DNA of 64,000 nucleotides from Psychrobacter sp. UBA6766 (GCF_002453355.1 NZ_DKGQ01000039.1:1-64000), one strand, 5' to 3'; shown: positions 50,601 to 59,163, counted from the stretch's first letter. Notes: generated by a model not told the origin, from the sequence alone. A program made the numbers and translations.

Positions 50601-50959
50601 TGATTATGCAGGTATATAAAACACAGGAACAGATAGACGCTGATCATAAACATTTTGAATTAATGGCAGCAGCAGAAAGAACGTCAGGTCCAAGTAAGGA
50701 CGAGATTGCTAGACGGCATAAGAAATACAAGCAACGAGCCAAGAACCTAGCAGGGCTTAAAGGTGCTGATAAAAATGCAATACTCTATGAGCGCTTAATA
50801 TTGAAGCAGCGACTTGATGAAATAGAAGACCATTTAATTAAGGCTGAGCAAGTAAAGTGCAGTAACTCAGATTGTGGTATTGATTATGGTGAAACTTGCT
50901 GTATGGGCGAGTTTGACATCAAAGACTGCCGATATTTCCAAAATAGCTTTACTGCTTGA
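50600..50959 (+). CDS. Hypothetical phage protein
   Basis: A 119-residue, mostly helical protein with a Cys-rich tail (CSNSDC ... ETCCMGEFDIKDC) that may bind zinc. Last gene before the late promoter region. It is an alternative candidate for the late regulator. Confidence 0.55.
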   Translation: MIMQVYKTQEQIDADHKHFELMAAAERTSGPSKDEIARRHKKYKQRAKNLAGLKGADKNAILYERLILKQRLDEIEDHLIKAEQVKCSNSDCGIDYGETCCMGEFDIKDCRYFQNSFTA

Positions 50960-50985
50960 CCCTTGATTGCAGTTGATGCTATATT
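50956..50985 (+). promoter_or_regulatory. Candidate late promoter (pR'-like)
   Basis: TTGACC (50956-50961), 18-bp spacer, TATATT (50980-50985), start near 50992. A strong terminator follows about 35 nt later, so transcription past it would need antitermination. Confidence 0.55.
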
Positions 50986-51024
50986 TACTATACTGGCGTA
51001 AGTTGTAAGTAAAGCCAAAATATC

Positions 51025-51056
51025 AGGTGTTTAGTTAATTCTAAGCGCCTTTTTTG
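51025..51056 (+). terminator. tR'-like terminator, copy A of a duplicated hairpin
   Basis: AGGTGTTTAG and CTAAGCGCCT arms around TTAATT, then T6. It is closely related to the terminator at 52348-52378, with the same loop; stem differences preserve pairing. Confidence 0.75.
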
Positions 51057-51292
51057 TTGCCAGTTTCAATCAACACATGCCAGATAGAAGCAAGTGCAAA
51101 ATAAATGAATACAAATATAGGAATTAAATTCTACATATAATCATGTTAATATACTTTACTATATAAATATAATGGCGTGGGTTATAGGTTTTGTATTCGC
51201 GTTTCATCTATGCCTTTATGGTTAAGGTAGATGCTTTTTCAAAATGTCTGTATGTTACCTATCATCATACTTTCATCGGTAAGGAGAAGGTT
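51057..51292. other. AT-rich region with likely moron promoter
   Basis: Contains TATAAT at 51168-51173, with a weak -35 (GTTAAT, 51145-51150) 17 bp upstream. This would give the moron its own constitutive promoter. Otherwise no gene is seen. Confidence 0.4.
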
Positions 51293-51481
51293 ATGAAAAA
51301 TGAAAGCGACAACAAGAAAACCTCTGAGAACCTAAATCCTGCAGATGTGTTGGCGGATGCAACAAACACTTATTTTAATATGTTGAATAAATCTTTAGCC
51401 AAGTACAATAGCCATAGGGATTCTAACCAGAAGGAAATAAAGAATGGCACAAGAATTACCAATCATAGAATCTCTCTTTGA
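51293..51481 (+). CDS. Small protein of the moron cassette
   Basis: A 62-residue polar, Asn/Lys-rich protein. The ATG at 51293 has AAGGAG 9 nt upstream; in-frame codons upstream are not likely to be used. It overlaps the DUF6414-like gene by 38 bp, so the two are coupled. Function unknown. Confidence 0.6.
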   Translation: MKNESDNKKTSENLNPADVLADATNTYFNMLNKSLAKYNSHRDSNQKEIKNGTRITNHRISL

Positions 51482-52292
51482 CTTCTTTTATTTGGACAAT
51501 AGAAAGATAAGTTCTTTCTATGCTCAGCTAACCGGCAATGGTTCTATTGAATCATATAAAGAAATACACGGTATTTCTGATGAAAAAGCTATGGAAGCTA
51601 CAATAGGCGTACCAACTGTTACTGGTGGAAAGCTTGGAACAAAAGGCTCCTCAAATAGTGGTGGCGAGCGTTTTTATAATGCTACTGACACAATGCCTCG
51701 TGAAATGATTGATAAGCTAGACGAGTTGGGGTTTATAAATCGAGAGTTAAGCGAATCTAACTTAGGTCAGTTAGTCCTAATGAAAGGAAAGTTAGGAATC
51801 GTAGATGTAAATATGCTTAGAGGAATTGTAGAGCCAGCTCTGAACTTCTATCTAAGGGAGGCTAAAACATCACAAGACAAAGCTGAACGTGATCAAGCTA
51901 AAGAAATAACCAAGGTTAAAGAGGATTTAATTGCATTTATAAAAAATGTTCCTTTTGCGATACAAAGCCGTTTTTTAGTTGAGGTCAGTAATAGTGTGCA
52001 AGAAGTATGGATGACCTTAAATAGGGATGAGCTATCAACGCCAACTCATGATACAAATTTTAAGCATGGTGAGTTTATGGCTGGCGAATGGTATTTGCTA
52101 GGAGTGTTAGATGCCTTGCCACATGATGATTTCACATATGAATCTGAAAGTGACTCCGATCTTCAAGGCGTAATCAGAAGCTTTGTTGAGCAGTTGAAAA
52201 ACATGGCTGGTCGTCCTAATACGTCCTTTGGTATTACACCGATAGCAATTTTTAGAAGCATTGGTACTTCTTTAGGTGGTAATGCAGATTAA
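51444..52292 (+). CDS. DUF6414-like protein
   Basis: A 282-residue protein whose start, FFYLDNRKISSFYAQLTGNG (about 13-32), matches the YLD-x2-K-x-S pattern I associate with DUF6414. The rest is a helical middle (LNFYLREAKTSQDKAE) and a beta-rich C-terminal part. The family has no known function. It lies between phage regulatory and packaging genes in an AT-rich unit with its own promoter and terminator, which marks it as a moron expressed in the lysogen. A defence or exclusion role is possible but not shown. Confidence 0.65.
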   Translation: MAQELPIIESLFDFFYLDNRKISSFYAQLTGNGSIESYKEIHGISDEKAMEATIGVPTVTGGKLGTKGSSNSGGERFYNATDTMPREMIDKLDELGFINRELSESNLGQLVLMKGKLGIVDVNMLRGIVEPALNFYLREAKTSQDKAERDQAKEITKVKEDLIAFIKNVPFAIQSRFLVEVSNSVQEVWMTLNRDELSTPTHDTNFKHGEFMAGEWYLLGVLDALPHDDFTYESESDSDLQGVIRSFVEQLKNMAGRPNTSFGITPIAIFRSIGTSLGGNAD

Positions 52293-52347
52293 TACCCTAC
52301 AGTAGGGTCTTGTATTACACACGAGGGGTAAGCTTGATATTTAAATT

Positions 52348-52378
52348 AGGTGGCTGGTTAATTCTAGTCACCTTTTTT
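52348..52378 (+). terminator. Moron terminator, copy B of the duplicated hairpin
   Basis: AGGTGGCTGG and CTAGTCACCT arms around TTAATT, then T6. Thirty of 37 bases match copy A at 51025-51061. Confidence 0.8.
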
Positions 52379-52392
52379 ATTGCCTACGTTTT

Positions 52393-52426
52393 GCCCGATA
52401 TGGAAAATCACATATCGGGCTTTTTT
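52393..52426 (+). terminator. Second terminator after the moron
   Basis: GCCCGATATG and CATATCGGGC, a perfect 10-bp stem with an 8-nt loop, then T6. It follows copy B by 15 bp. Confidence 0.8.
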
Positions 52427-52451
52427 ATATCTACGATTTAGCAGGGATGCT

Positions 52452-52601
52452 ATGACAAACAAACAGCTCTATGTCAGTTATCACGATAGAGATAGCACAG
52501 ACGCGCTCAAGGCGCACAGACTAAAAACATTGAGAGATAGGGCGTGCCGTGGCGATAGTGATGCAAGGCGGTATGTTGATAAGATTGAATTAAGTAAATA
52601 A
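52452..52601 (+). CDS. Small basic phage protein
   Basis: A 49-residue, Arg/Asp/Lys-rich helical protein, starting at the ATG at 52452. It is bounded by terminators on both sides, suggesting separate expression. Function unknown. Confidence 0.5.
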   Translation: MTNKQLYVSYHDRDSTDALKAHRLKTLRDRACRGDSDARRYVDKIELSK

Positions 52602-52608
52602 TCCTTTT

Positions 52609-52638
52609 TGCCCTCACTTGCTCGTGCAGGGCATTTTT
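52609..52638 (+). terminator. Intrinsic terminator before the metallopeptidase gene
   Basis: TGCCCT and AGGGCA arms around a 13-nt loop, then a T-run. Confidence 0.65.
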
Positions 52639-52662
52639 TATACTCGCTAATTGGAGGTGAGC

Positions 52663-53223
52663 ATGTTAGCAAGACCGGTACCACCGAATGACATGCCATC
52701 GTTCTTAGCGGCCCCAGAAATACACGAATGGCTACACGATACGATACTTGATCCTGATCATGAATGGTTTAACCGTGACCATCAGCATCTACTTGATTAT
52801 GAGTTTCATGAGATATCTTTTTTATGGGCCCAAGGTGAGTACATCAAACAAGGTAAGCAGATATTAGGGCAATGCGAAAAGGTCATGATGATGGCCGGCG
52901 GTTGGAAAAAAGCACGTCAAGAAATGTGGTTTGAAGACACATTGGGTGCGGTACCGGATTATCTAATCACTTTAGATGCCAATTATTGCCGTGACTGTAC
53001 AGACGCTGAGTTTGCTGCATTGGTTGAGCATGAGCTGTATCACATCGTACACAAGACAGATATGTTTGGTGATCCTGCATTTAGAGCAGACGGTAAGCCG
53101 GCACTTGAGATAACGAGCCATGACGTTGAAGAGTTCTTTGGCGTGGTCAGAAGATATGGCGGTGATGAGGCGGTTATTAAGATGGCTGAACTACAAGATT
53201 GTGAGCCTGAGATTAAAGGCTAA
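52663..53223 (+). CDS. Putative phage metallopeptidase
   Basis: A 186-residue protein with a zinc-protease motif HELYH (about residue 125) in VEHELYHIVH, matching the family of small phage metallopeptidases found next to terminase genes. GGAGGTGA lies just before the ATG at 52663. Its target is unknown; it may process a head or host protein. Confidence 0.75.
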   Translation: MLARPVPPNDMPSFLAAPEIHEWLHDTILDPDHEWFNRDHQHLLDYEFHEISFLWAQGEYIKQGKQILGQCEKVMMMAGGWKKARQEMWFEDTLGAVPDYLITLDANYCRDCTDAEFAALVEHELYHIVHKTDMFGDPAFRADGKPALEITSHDVEEFFGVVRRYGGDEAVIKMAELQDCEPEIKG

Positions 53224-53253
53224 ATTATATACTGTGTAATACGGAGTAAGAGA

Positions 53254-53727
53254 ATGGCAACCCTTAATAATAAGGTGAAAGCCTTTATTGTACAAGGGCT
53301 TGCTACCTATATGATGCCTTCAGAAGTGGCGGAGGCTGTCAAAAAAGAATTTGACTTAGAAATAACACGTCAACAAGTATCGTCTTACGATCCAACCAAA
53401 GCATCAGGAATGAATCTTGCCAAAAAATGGAAGGACCTATTTAAGCAATTCCGCGATGACTTTAATAACGACATCCAAGCAATACCGATTGCTAATAAAG
53501 CGTATCGATTGAATATGCTCGACCGTATGGCGCGTGATGCTGAGAAGTCAAAGAACAGACCTCTAGCAGCAAGCTTACTTGAGCAGGCAGCTAAGGATGT
53601 TGGTGAAGTATTCACTAATAAGCAGAAGGTAGACAATACGTCTAGTGATGGTTCGATGGCGACCAAGCCAACAGTAGTTAGGCTGGTTGCACCAAAGGTA
53701 GATGAAAATGGGCGAGCAATTAAATGA
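53254..53727 (+). CDS. Terminase small subunit-like (DUF2280)
   Basis: A 157-residue protein with an N-terminal HTH-like domain (FIVQGLATYMMPSEVAEAV) and a helical rest, matching DUF2280, a family that sits just upstream of large terminase genes. It probably recognises the packaging site. It overlaps the large subunit gene by 26 bp. Confidence 0.78.
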   Translation: MATLNNKVKAFIVQGLATYMMPSEVAEAVKKEFDLEITRQQVSSYDPTKASGMNLAKKWKDLFKQFRDDFNNDIQAIPIANKAYRLNMLDRMARDAEKSKNRPLAASLLEQAAKDVGEVFTNKQKVDNTSSDGSMATKPTVVRLVAPKVDENGRAIK

Positions 53728-54973
53728 TGAAGTTTATGCCGATGTAGTCATACCAGATAAGCTAATACCAGTATTTAGTGCCAAGTCGCGCTACAAAGGC
53801 GCTTACGGTGGCCGTGGTAGTGCTAAGACACGTACATTCGCATTGATGACAGCCGTAGAGGGTTATCGACTAGCCGAAGCAGGCGCTAGCGGCATAATCC
53901 TATGCGGCCGTGAGTATATGAACTCACTAGAAGAGTCGTCGCTAGAGGAAATCAAACAGGCGATACGCTCAGTTGGTTGGCTTAATGATTACTATGAGAT
54001 TGGTGAAAAATATGTTCGTACCAAGAATAGGCGTGTTGCTTATGCGTTTACTGGTTTACGTCATAACCTAGACAGCATTAAAGGTAAGTCGCGCATATTA
54101 CTTGCTTGGGTAGATGAAGCTGAAAACGTCAGTGAGGCTGCCTGGCGCAAACTGCTACCAACAGTACGTGAAGATGATTCTGAGGTTTGGATAACTTGGA
54201 ACCCTGAGCACAAAGGTAGTGCAACAGACAAACGATTCCGGCAGAAGCATAACGAATTTATTGTTGAGATGAATTACAACGATAACCCGTTCTTTCCGGA
54301 TGTTCTTGAGCAAGAACGACTTAATGATCAAGAAAACCTGGATGATGCAACTTACTGCTGGATTTGGGAAGGTGCTTATCATGAGGCTTCAGATGCTCAG
54401 ATATTTAATGGCAAATTTGTTGTTAAAGAATTTACAAGACACCCAACATGGAATGGGCCATATAACGGCTTGGACTTTGGTTTTGCTACCGACCCAACGG
54501 GCGCGACAAACTCATGGGAACATGATGGCACGCTCTATATTGAATATGAAGCATGCAAAGTCGGTCTTGAGATTGACGACACGCCGGATTATTTGAAAGA
54601 CAATATACCAGGTATTGAAAACTACGAGTTGATAGCAGATAACGCTCGACCTGAGTCAATCAGCTACCTGAAACGTAACGGCATACCGAAGATTAAGGCA
54701 TGCGTTAAAGGTAAGGGCAGTGTTGAGGATGGCATTGCTCACCTCAAAGGTTATAAGCAAATTGTTATCCATCCACGTTGTACCGCGACCGCCAAAGAGT
54801 TTAGGCTTTACAGCTATAAGACGGACCGGTTAAGCGGTGAGATACTGCCTGAGATTATCGATAAGCATAACCACTTAATTGATTCGCTCAGATATGCACA
54901 TGAGCGCACCATGAAGCGTGGTGCTAATACTAAACGACATAGAGCCACAGCTGGCAAACGGACGTACAGATGA
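53702..54973 (+). CDS. Terminase large subunit (PBSX type)
   Basis: A 423-residue packaging motor: Walker A GGRGSAKT (about 36-43), Walker B WVDEAEN (about 136-142), ATPase coupling motif WITWNPE and a C-terminal RNase H-like nuclease (LDFGFATDPTG, then NARPESI). It pumps DNA into the prohead and cuts concatemers. ATG at 53702 or 53708 are equally possible starts. Confidence 0.93.
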   Translation: MKMGEQLNDEVYADVVIPDKLIPVFSAKSRYKGAYGGRGSAKTRTFALMTAVEGYRLAEAGASGIILCGREYMNSLEESSLEEIKQAIRSVGWLNDYYEIGEKYVRTKNRRVAYAFTGLRHNLDSIKGKSRILLAWVDEAENVSEAAWRKLLPTVREDDSEVWITWNPEHKGSATDKRFRQKHNEFIVEMNYNDNPFFPDVLEQERLNDQENLDDATYCWIWEGAYHEASDAQIFNGKFVVKEFTRHPTWNGPYNGLDFGFATDPTGATNSWEHDGTLYIEYEACKVGLEIDDTPDYLKDNIPGIENYELIADNARPESISYLKRNGIPKIKACVKGKGSVEDGIAHLKGYKQIVIHPRCTATAKEFRLYSYKTDRLSGEILPEIIDKHNHLIDSLRYAHERTMKRGANTKRHRATAGKRTYR

Positions 54974-56478
54974 CAGACATGACTAAAAAGCCGCGTTATC
55001 GTGTCAAAGCTGGCGGCACACTAAGCCAAGAGCAAGCGATTGATTTGCGCGGTAAGTTGTTTTACCAACAGCTCATACGCCAAGATACTGACGAGATACT
55101 CAAAAAAGCAGGTATCAGTCGCTATGCGCTTAAGACACTACTTACTGACCCTGATATTGACCAAGCAGTCGATAGACGTACTGAGGAGTTAACAAGCTCG
55201 CTTTATACTTTGATGCCGTCTGAGGGCAAGGTCGCTGAGTTTATCTATGAGCAATTAGATTTGCATCTTGAGCCGATATTACAAGGCGTCATTGATAGCA
55301 AACTCTACGGCTATGATGTTGCCGAAATGGTATGGGGCAAAGATAGCAGCGGTCGCAATGTTGTTATTAAGCTGACAAGTAAGCCGATTGATTGGTTTGA
55401 GCCTAAAGCTAATGGCGACTTATTGTGGTATCCCAACGATGGTAGCAACCCTAAGACCGTTAGCGACCAAGATGATTATCAGTATCGCTATTTATTGCAG
55501 CAGCACAAGCCAACGTACTTGGAGCCAAAAGGTAAGTCACTATTAAGCCGTGTTTACTGGTTGCATTATTTTAAGACGAATGGCTGGCGTTTTTGGTCTA
55601 AGTTCTTAGAGCGCTTTGGTAGTCCGCTACTGATAGGTAAGACGGATGCGGCAACCGAAGATGACGCGCAAGACTTTGCCAACGCACTGCTAGCGGCTCA
55701 TAACTCCGGCGTTGTTACGGTTGGTATCGACGAGGACGTAACACCAGTAACGGGCGGCAGTCATGGCGAGGCGTTCGTTGCTTATAACGATGTGACCAAG
55801 CAAGGTATCACTACCTATCTGCTAGGTCAGACGCTGACAAGCGGCACGGATAATGGCGGTACTTACGGACAAGGCAAGATACACCAAGAGCAGCAAGAGA
55901 TTATCTTTAACAGTGACCGCAAGCACGCGCTCAAAGCGGTACAGCAATTTATTGATATTATCTGTTTAGCCAATGGTTATGACGCGCCAGAGTTTAAGTG
56001 GATTGCCAAAAAGGTTATCCCAGTTGACCAGTTGGATGCTGACAAGAAAGCCTATGACATGGGCCTGCGCTTTAACAAATCATACTTTGTTGATGAATTA
56101 GGTTATGAAGAACGTCATATCTCACACGTTGAAACGTTTGCGGGTGCGACTACATTACCAATATCGGCCAAGGCTAATTCATTCGCTAGCAAAACATGGC
56201 TGCCATTTAAAGCTGCTGACAGTGATAGCGAATTTACCAACGAGCAAATGGAGCTTGAAGCAGTAGCAGATGATGCGCTAAATGCGAGCGTACAGCCTTT
56301 TGATACTAATGCGGTGCTATCAGCTATAAGTAACACTACGGACGTAGACAGCTTACGTGAGGCATTATTTAACCTATGCGGTGATGGATTGGCTGAGAGT
56401 GAATTCACTCAGTTGGTTAATACCGCGTTGATGGTCGCTGATGTGCACGGTTTTGCTGATGAATCGAGTGAGGTTTGA
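54970..56478 (+). CDS. Portal protein (DUF935, Mu gp29-like)
   Basis: A 502-residue portal protein of the DUF935 family (DRRTEELTSSLYTLMPSEG, DSKLYGYDVAEMVWG, FWSKFLERFGSPLLIGK, then GTDNGGTYGQGKIHQEQ). It forms the dodecameric ring at the head vertex. ATGA overlap with the terminase gene. The Mu-like portal combined with a lambda-like capsid is mosaic. Confidence 0.9.
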   Translation: MTDMTKKPRYRVKAGGTLSQEQAIDLRGKLFYQQLIRQDTDEILKKAGISRYALKTLLTDPDIDQAVDRRTEELTSSLYTLMPSEGKVAEFIYEQLDLHLEPILQGVIDSKLYGYDVAEMVWGKDSSGRNVVIKLTSKPIDWFEPKANGDLLWYPNDGSNPKTVSDQDDYQYRYLLQQHKPTYLEPKGKSLLSRVYWLHYFKTNGWRFWSKFLERFGSPLLIGKTDAATEDDAQDFANALLAAHNSGVVTVGIDEDVTPVTGGSHGEAFVAYNDVTKQGITTYLLGQTLTSGTDNGGTYGQGKIHQEQQEIIFNSDRKHALKAVQQFIDIICLANGYDAPEFKWIAKKVIPVDQLDADKKAYDMGLRFNKSYFVDELGYEERHISHVETFAGATTLPISAKANSFASKTWLPFKAADSDSEFTNEQMELEAVADDALNASVQPFDTNAVLSAISNTTDVDSLREALFNLCGDGLAESEFTQLVNTALMVADVHGFADESSEV

Positions 56479-56513
56479 TGTTATATTAACCCTATCAAAA
56501 CAAGGAGTTAATA

Positions 56514-56744
56514 ATGGAAGTTACAAAGCTAGTTAATGATATAAAAAGCGATTTACAAGCGGTTGAAATAGCAGGAAAAACCCCTGCTTTAATACGGCTA
56601 CACCCTTTATATCATAGGACCTTTAAAAGATTTAATCCTGAAGGTTTTAAAAGACATACATCTGCTGATGAATATTCAACATTTCTTGGTATTCCAATTC
56701 AAGAGGATGTAAAGCAAAAATACTTTGAGATTTTCGTAAATTAA
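56514..56744 (+). CDS. Small AT-rich insert gene between portal and MuF
   Basis: A 76-residue basic protein of no known family, with AAGGAG upstream. Its codon use is more AT-rich than its structural neighbours, and it is followed by an 18-bp palindrome. It interrupts the usual portal-MuF pair, so it is likely a small moron. Confidence 0.55.
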   Translation: MEVTKLVNDIKSDLQAVEIAGKTPALIRLHPLYHRTFKRFNPEGFKRHTSADEYSTFLGIPIQEDVKQKYFEIFVN

Positions 56745-56745
56745 C

Positions 56746-56763
56746 ACTTAAAACGTTTTAAGT
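56746..56763. repeat. Perfect 18-bp palindrome
   Basis: ACTTAAAACGTTTTAAGT is self-complementary with no loop. It lies at the end of the small insert gene. It could be a protein-binding operator or part of a terminator; a GAGCTC...GGGCTTTTTT hairpin with a T-run follows (about 56772-56801). Confidence 0.6.
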
Positions 56764-56826
56764 AGGTACAAGAGCTCTTTCAATCGAATAGGGCTTTTTT
56801 ATTGTCAAAAATAAAGTGAGTAACCA

Positions 56827-57627
56827 ATGGCAACGACAACAGCAGGATTTGACGTACAGTTTATCGAAGCCATTGCTTACGCTTTAAACCGTGAGGTGGT
56901 TTTACCTGATAACTACTACAACGTCATGACACCTATCCAACGTCAGCAAGCGGTATCTATTGCAGGGCTTGCACAGACTGAGCAGATTAAGCATGTGATG
57001 GGCTTGGTCAATGAGCAATTGGTTGATGGCGGTACGTTTGCAGACTTTCAAAAGGCGGTCAAAGCGGGCGATATTGATATTAATCTACCAAAGCATCGGC
57101 TAGATAATATCTTTCGTACCAACATCCAAGGCGCTTATGGTCGCGGCCGATGGTATCAACAGCAACAGAACAAAGATGAACGTCCTTACCTGATGCGCGA
57201 TGGCATTAACGATATTAGACAGCGCCCAGCGCATAAAGTGCTAGATGGCGTGGTCAGACATATTGATGACCCATTTTGGCAACAACACTATGCTCCAAGC
57301 GGTTATCGCTGCCGGTGCATAATGCGCTCACTCACCAAGTCCCAAGCTGAAGCTAAAGGTATAACCGTAGATGACGATTTACCAAGTGTGCCAAACGATA
57401 AGGGCTGGATTGGCGGCACACCGGCTCAGTACACAGGCAACATGAATCAACTGGTCAACAAAACTATAGCCGAACTCGCTATCACGTACTACAAGCAGTC
57501 AGGTACAATATTGGCAGCAAGACAACGGATTGAAGCGGCTATCACAGTTATGTTGGCACAGCCTATACCTGAGCTTGCTGCGATGATTGACGAGGCTAAA
57601 GAGCTTATAGAGGAGCAAGAGGCATGA
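56827..57627 (+). CDS. Phage head morphogenesis protein (MuF/gp7-like)
   Basis: A 266-residue minor head protein of the SPP1 gp7/Mu gpF family, with the diagnostic C-terminal HYAPSGYRCRCIMRSLT (about 155-175) and DGVVRHIDDPFW. It is a few copies per head and helps in capsid assembly or DNA ejection. Overlaps the next tiny gene by 4 bp. Confidence 0.88.
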   Translation: MATTTAGFDVQFIEAIAYALNREVVLPDNYYNVMTPIQRQQAVSIAGLAQTEQIKHVMGLVNEQLVDGGTFADFQKAVKAGDIDINLPKHRLDNIFRTNIQGAYGRGRWYQQQQNKDERPYLMRDGINDIRQRPAHKVLDGVVRHIDDPFWQQHYAPSGYRCRCIMRSLTKSQAEAKGITVDDDLPSVPNDKGWIGGTPAQYTGNMNQLVNKTIAELAITYYKQSGTILAARQRIEAAITVMLAQPIPELAAMIDEAKELIEEQEA

Positions 57628-57725
57628 ATAAGCGCAAACGAATAATAGAGGTTATCGCGCTGATAGCTGATATAGCGATGACCATCTACACAAAACGCAA
57701 GAAACAAAAACAAGACCGCCGATAA
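57624..57725 (+). CDS. Tiny basic phage protein
   Basis: A 33-residue protein with a hydrophobic centre and basic ends. ATGA overlap with the MuF gene; its end lies in a terminator stem. Function unknown and it may be non-coding. Confidence 0.4.
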   Translation: MNKRKRIIEVIALIADIAMTIYTKRKKQKQDRR

Positions 57726-57737
57726 GGGCGGTTTTTT
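57715..57737 (+). terminator. Intrinsic terminator inside the head operon
   Basis: ACCGCC and GGCGGT arms around GATAAG, then T6. It would attenuate late transcription unless antitermination operates. Confidence 0.7.
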
Positions 57738-57752
57738 AATGGGTGAGTATAA

Positions 57753-57980
57753 ATGACTAATTTAGCACTTATAGCCGGGCGTCTTGTGAATACTGAGAAC
57801 TTACTATTCGTCGATGCCACGCCTAACGTCAACGGTGGGTTTGATATATCTATCGTGATGGTTGGGAATGTTGTTAAAAAGGTTGGAGAGACTGACGACC
57901 AAGGTAGTGCTACGGCTTATATAGAACTATTGCATAACGAAATCAAAGGCAAAAAACATGAACTTACAAGCAAAGATTAA
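57753..57980 (+). CDS. Small phage protein before the protease
   Basis: A 75-residue protein, beta-rich, of no family I recognise. Its end overlaps the start of the S49 protease gene by 23 bp. Function unknown. Confidence 0.55.
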   Translation: MTNLALIAGRLVNTENLLFVDATPNVNGGFDISIVMVGNVVKKVGETDDQGSATAYIELLHNEIKGKKHELTSKD

Positions 57981-59163
57981 GCGCGATATTGACAGTCATG
58001 CGCTCATGGCTTGCCACGACTTACAAGGCGAGCTTGCATCTATCGACTTCAAGTCTTTAGCGCGATACAGCGATGATGATAGCGAACCTGCTTACACAGT
58101 CGAGAATGGCGTAGCGACTATTGATGTGCGCGGTCTGTTGGTGCCTGAAACCTCAAGCGACTATCGCTCATGGGGCGTGACAGGCTATGCAAACTTGGCG
58201 GACTACATTCAGCAAGCTAATGATGATTACACGGTTGAGCGTATCGTTTTAGATATCGATAGTGTTGGTGGTTATGTTAAAGGTCAGCACTTAGTTGACG
58301 ACACTTTGGCAAACATTACGAAGCCGATTGAAACGTTTGTCAGTGGTAATGCGTATTCAGCAGCTTATCGCATTGCAGTGCAGACCGACCAAATCACAGC
58401 GTCACAGTTTGCAGGCATTGGCAGCATCGGCACCATAGTCAAGCATACAGAGCGAACCGGTTACTTAAAACAAATAGGCGTCAAGGTGACGAATATCCGT
58501 AGCGGTAAATGGAAGGCTGTGTTTGGCGATGATGAGCCGTTGAGCGATGAGCAAGAGGCAGAAATACAGGCTGGTGTAGATGCCAATGCTCAAGAGTTTT
58601 TTGAGCATGTGGCAAGTCACCGTGGATTACAAGCTGACACGATTGCAGCACTTGAAGGGCGGTGTTTTGAGGCTGCCCAAGCAAAAGAACTAGGTCTAAT
58701 TGATGCGATTGCGGATAGCGTGGCAGCGTCGAGCAGCACCAAACAGAGCAACACGAATCCAAAAACCGAGGGGGAATCAATGGATTTACAAGAGGCGCAA
58801 GCCAAAATCAAAGCGCTAGAGACTGAAAAAGCTCAAGCGGTACAAGAGGCAGCCGACGCAAAAGCCGCCGCGCTAGCAGCGCAAAACGCATTAGCAGAAA
58901 CGCAAGCGGCAACCCGTCAAACAGCTATTGAGAAATTAGCCGCTGATACTGGTCGCACGTTTACTGAAGACCAGGTGACCGCGTTTAAAGCGATGGACGA
59001 TGCACAGTTTGCTGTTGCTGAGTTTATGGCAAAACCAGTTGAGCCTAAAGTACCTGATTTGCCAGCCGGTCTTGATAAAGAGCAAGCAACCAATGGGCGT
59101 CAAAGTGGCGAAAGTAAAATTCTAGCGGCTGTTGAAGCCGCAAAAGCACAAGGAGCTAAATAA
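57958..59163 (+). CDS. S49-family prohead protease with C-terminal scaffold domain
   Basis: A 401-residue protein: SppA-like S49 peptidase (about 45-250; catalytic Ser134 in SGNAYSAAYRIA, and Lys184 or Lys186 in RSGKWKAVFG), then a Glu/Ala/Gln-rich coiled scaffold segment (about 270-390). It resembles lambda C, which contains the Nu3 scaffold in its 3' part. It matures the prohead before DNA entry. The last base overlaps the next gene. Confidence 0.88.
   Translation: MNLQAKIKRDIDSHALMACHDLQGELASIDFKSLARYSDDDSEPAYTVENGVATIDVRGLLVPETSSDYRSWGVTGYANLADYIQQANDDYTVERIVLDIDSVGGYVKGQHLVDDTLANITKPIETFVSGNAYSAAYRIAVQTDQITASQFAGIGSIGTIVKHTERTGYLKQIGVKVTNIRSGKWKAVFGDDEPLSDEQEAEIQAGVDANAQEFFEHVASHRGLQADTIAALEGRCFEAAQAKELGLIDAIADSVAASSSTKQSNTNPKTEGESMDLQEAQAKIKALETEKAQAVQEAADAKAAALAAQNALAETQAATRQTAIEKLAADTGRTFTEDQVTAFKAMDDAQFAVAEFMAKPVEPKVPDLPAGLDKEQATNGRQSGESKILAAVEAAKAQGAK
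58780..59163 (+). CDS. Nested in-frame scaffold protein (Nu3-like)
   Basis: An internal ATG at 58780 (MDLQEAQAKIKALE) follows GAGGGGGA by 4-5 nt, a strong internal ribosome site inside the protease gene. It would give a separate 127-residue coiled-coil scaffold in the same frame, as lambda Nu3 is made inside gene C. Separate production is inferred from the ribosome site, not shown. Confidence 0.65.
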   Translation: MDLQEAQAKIKALETEKAQAVQEAADAKAAALAAQNALAETQAATRQTAIEKLAADTGRTFTEDQVTAFKAMDDAQFAVAEFMAKPVEPKVPDLPAGLDKEQATNGRQSGESKILAAVEAAKAQGAK

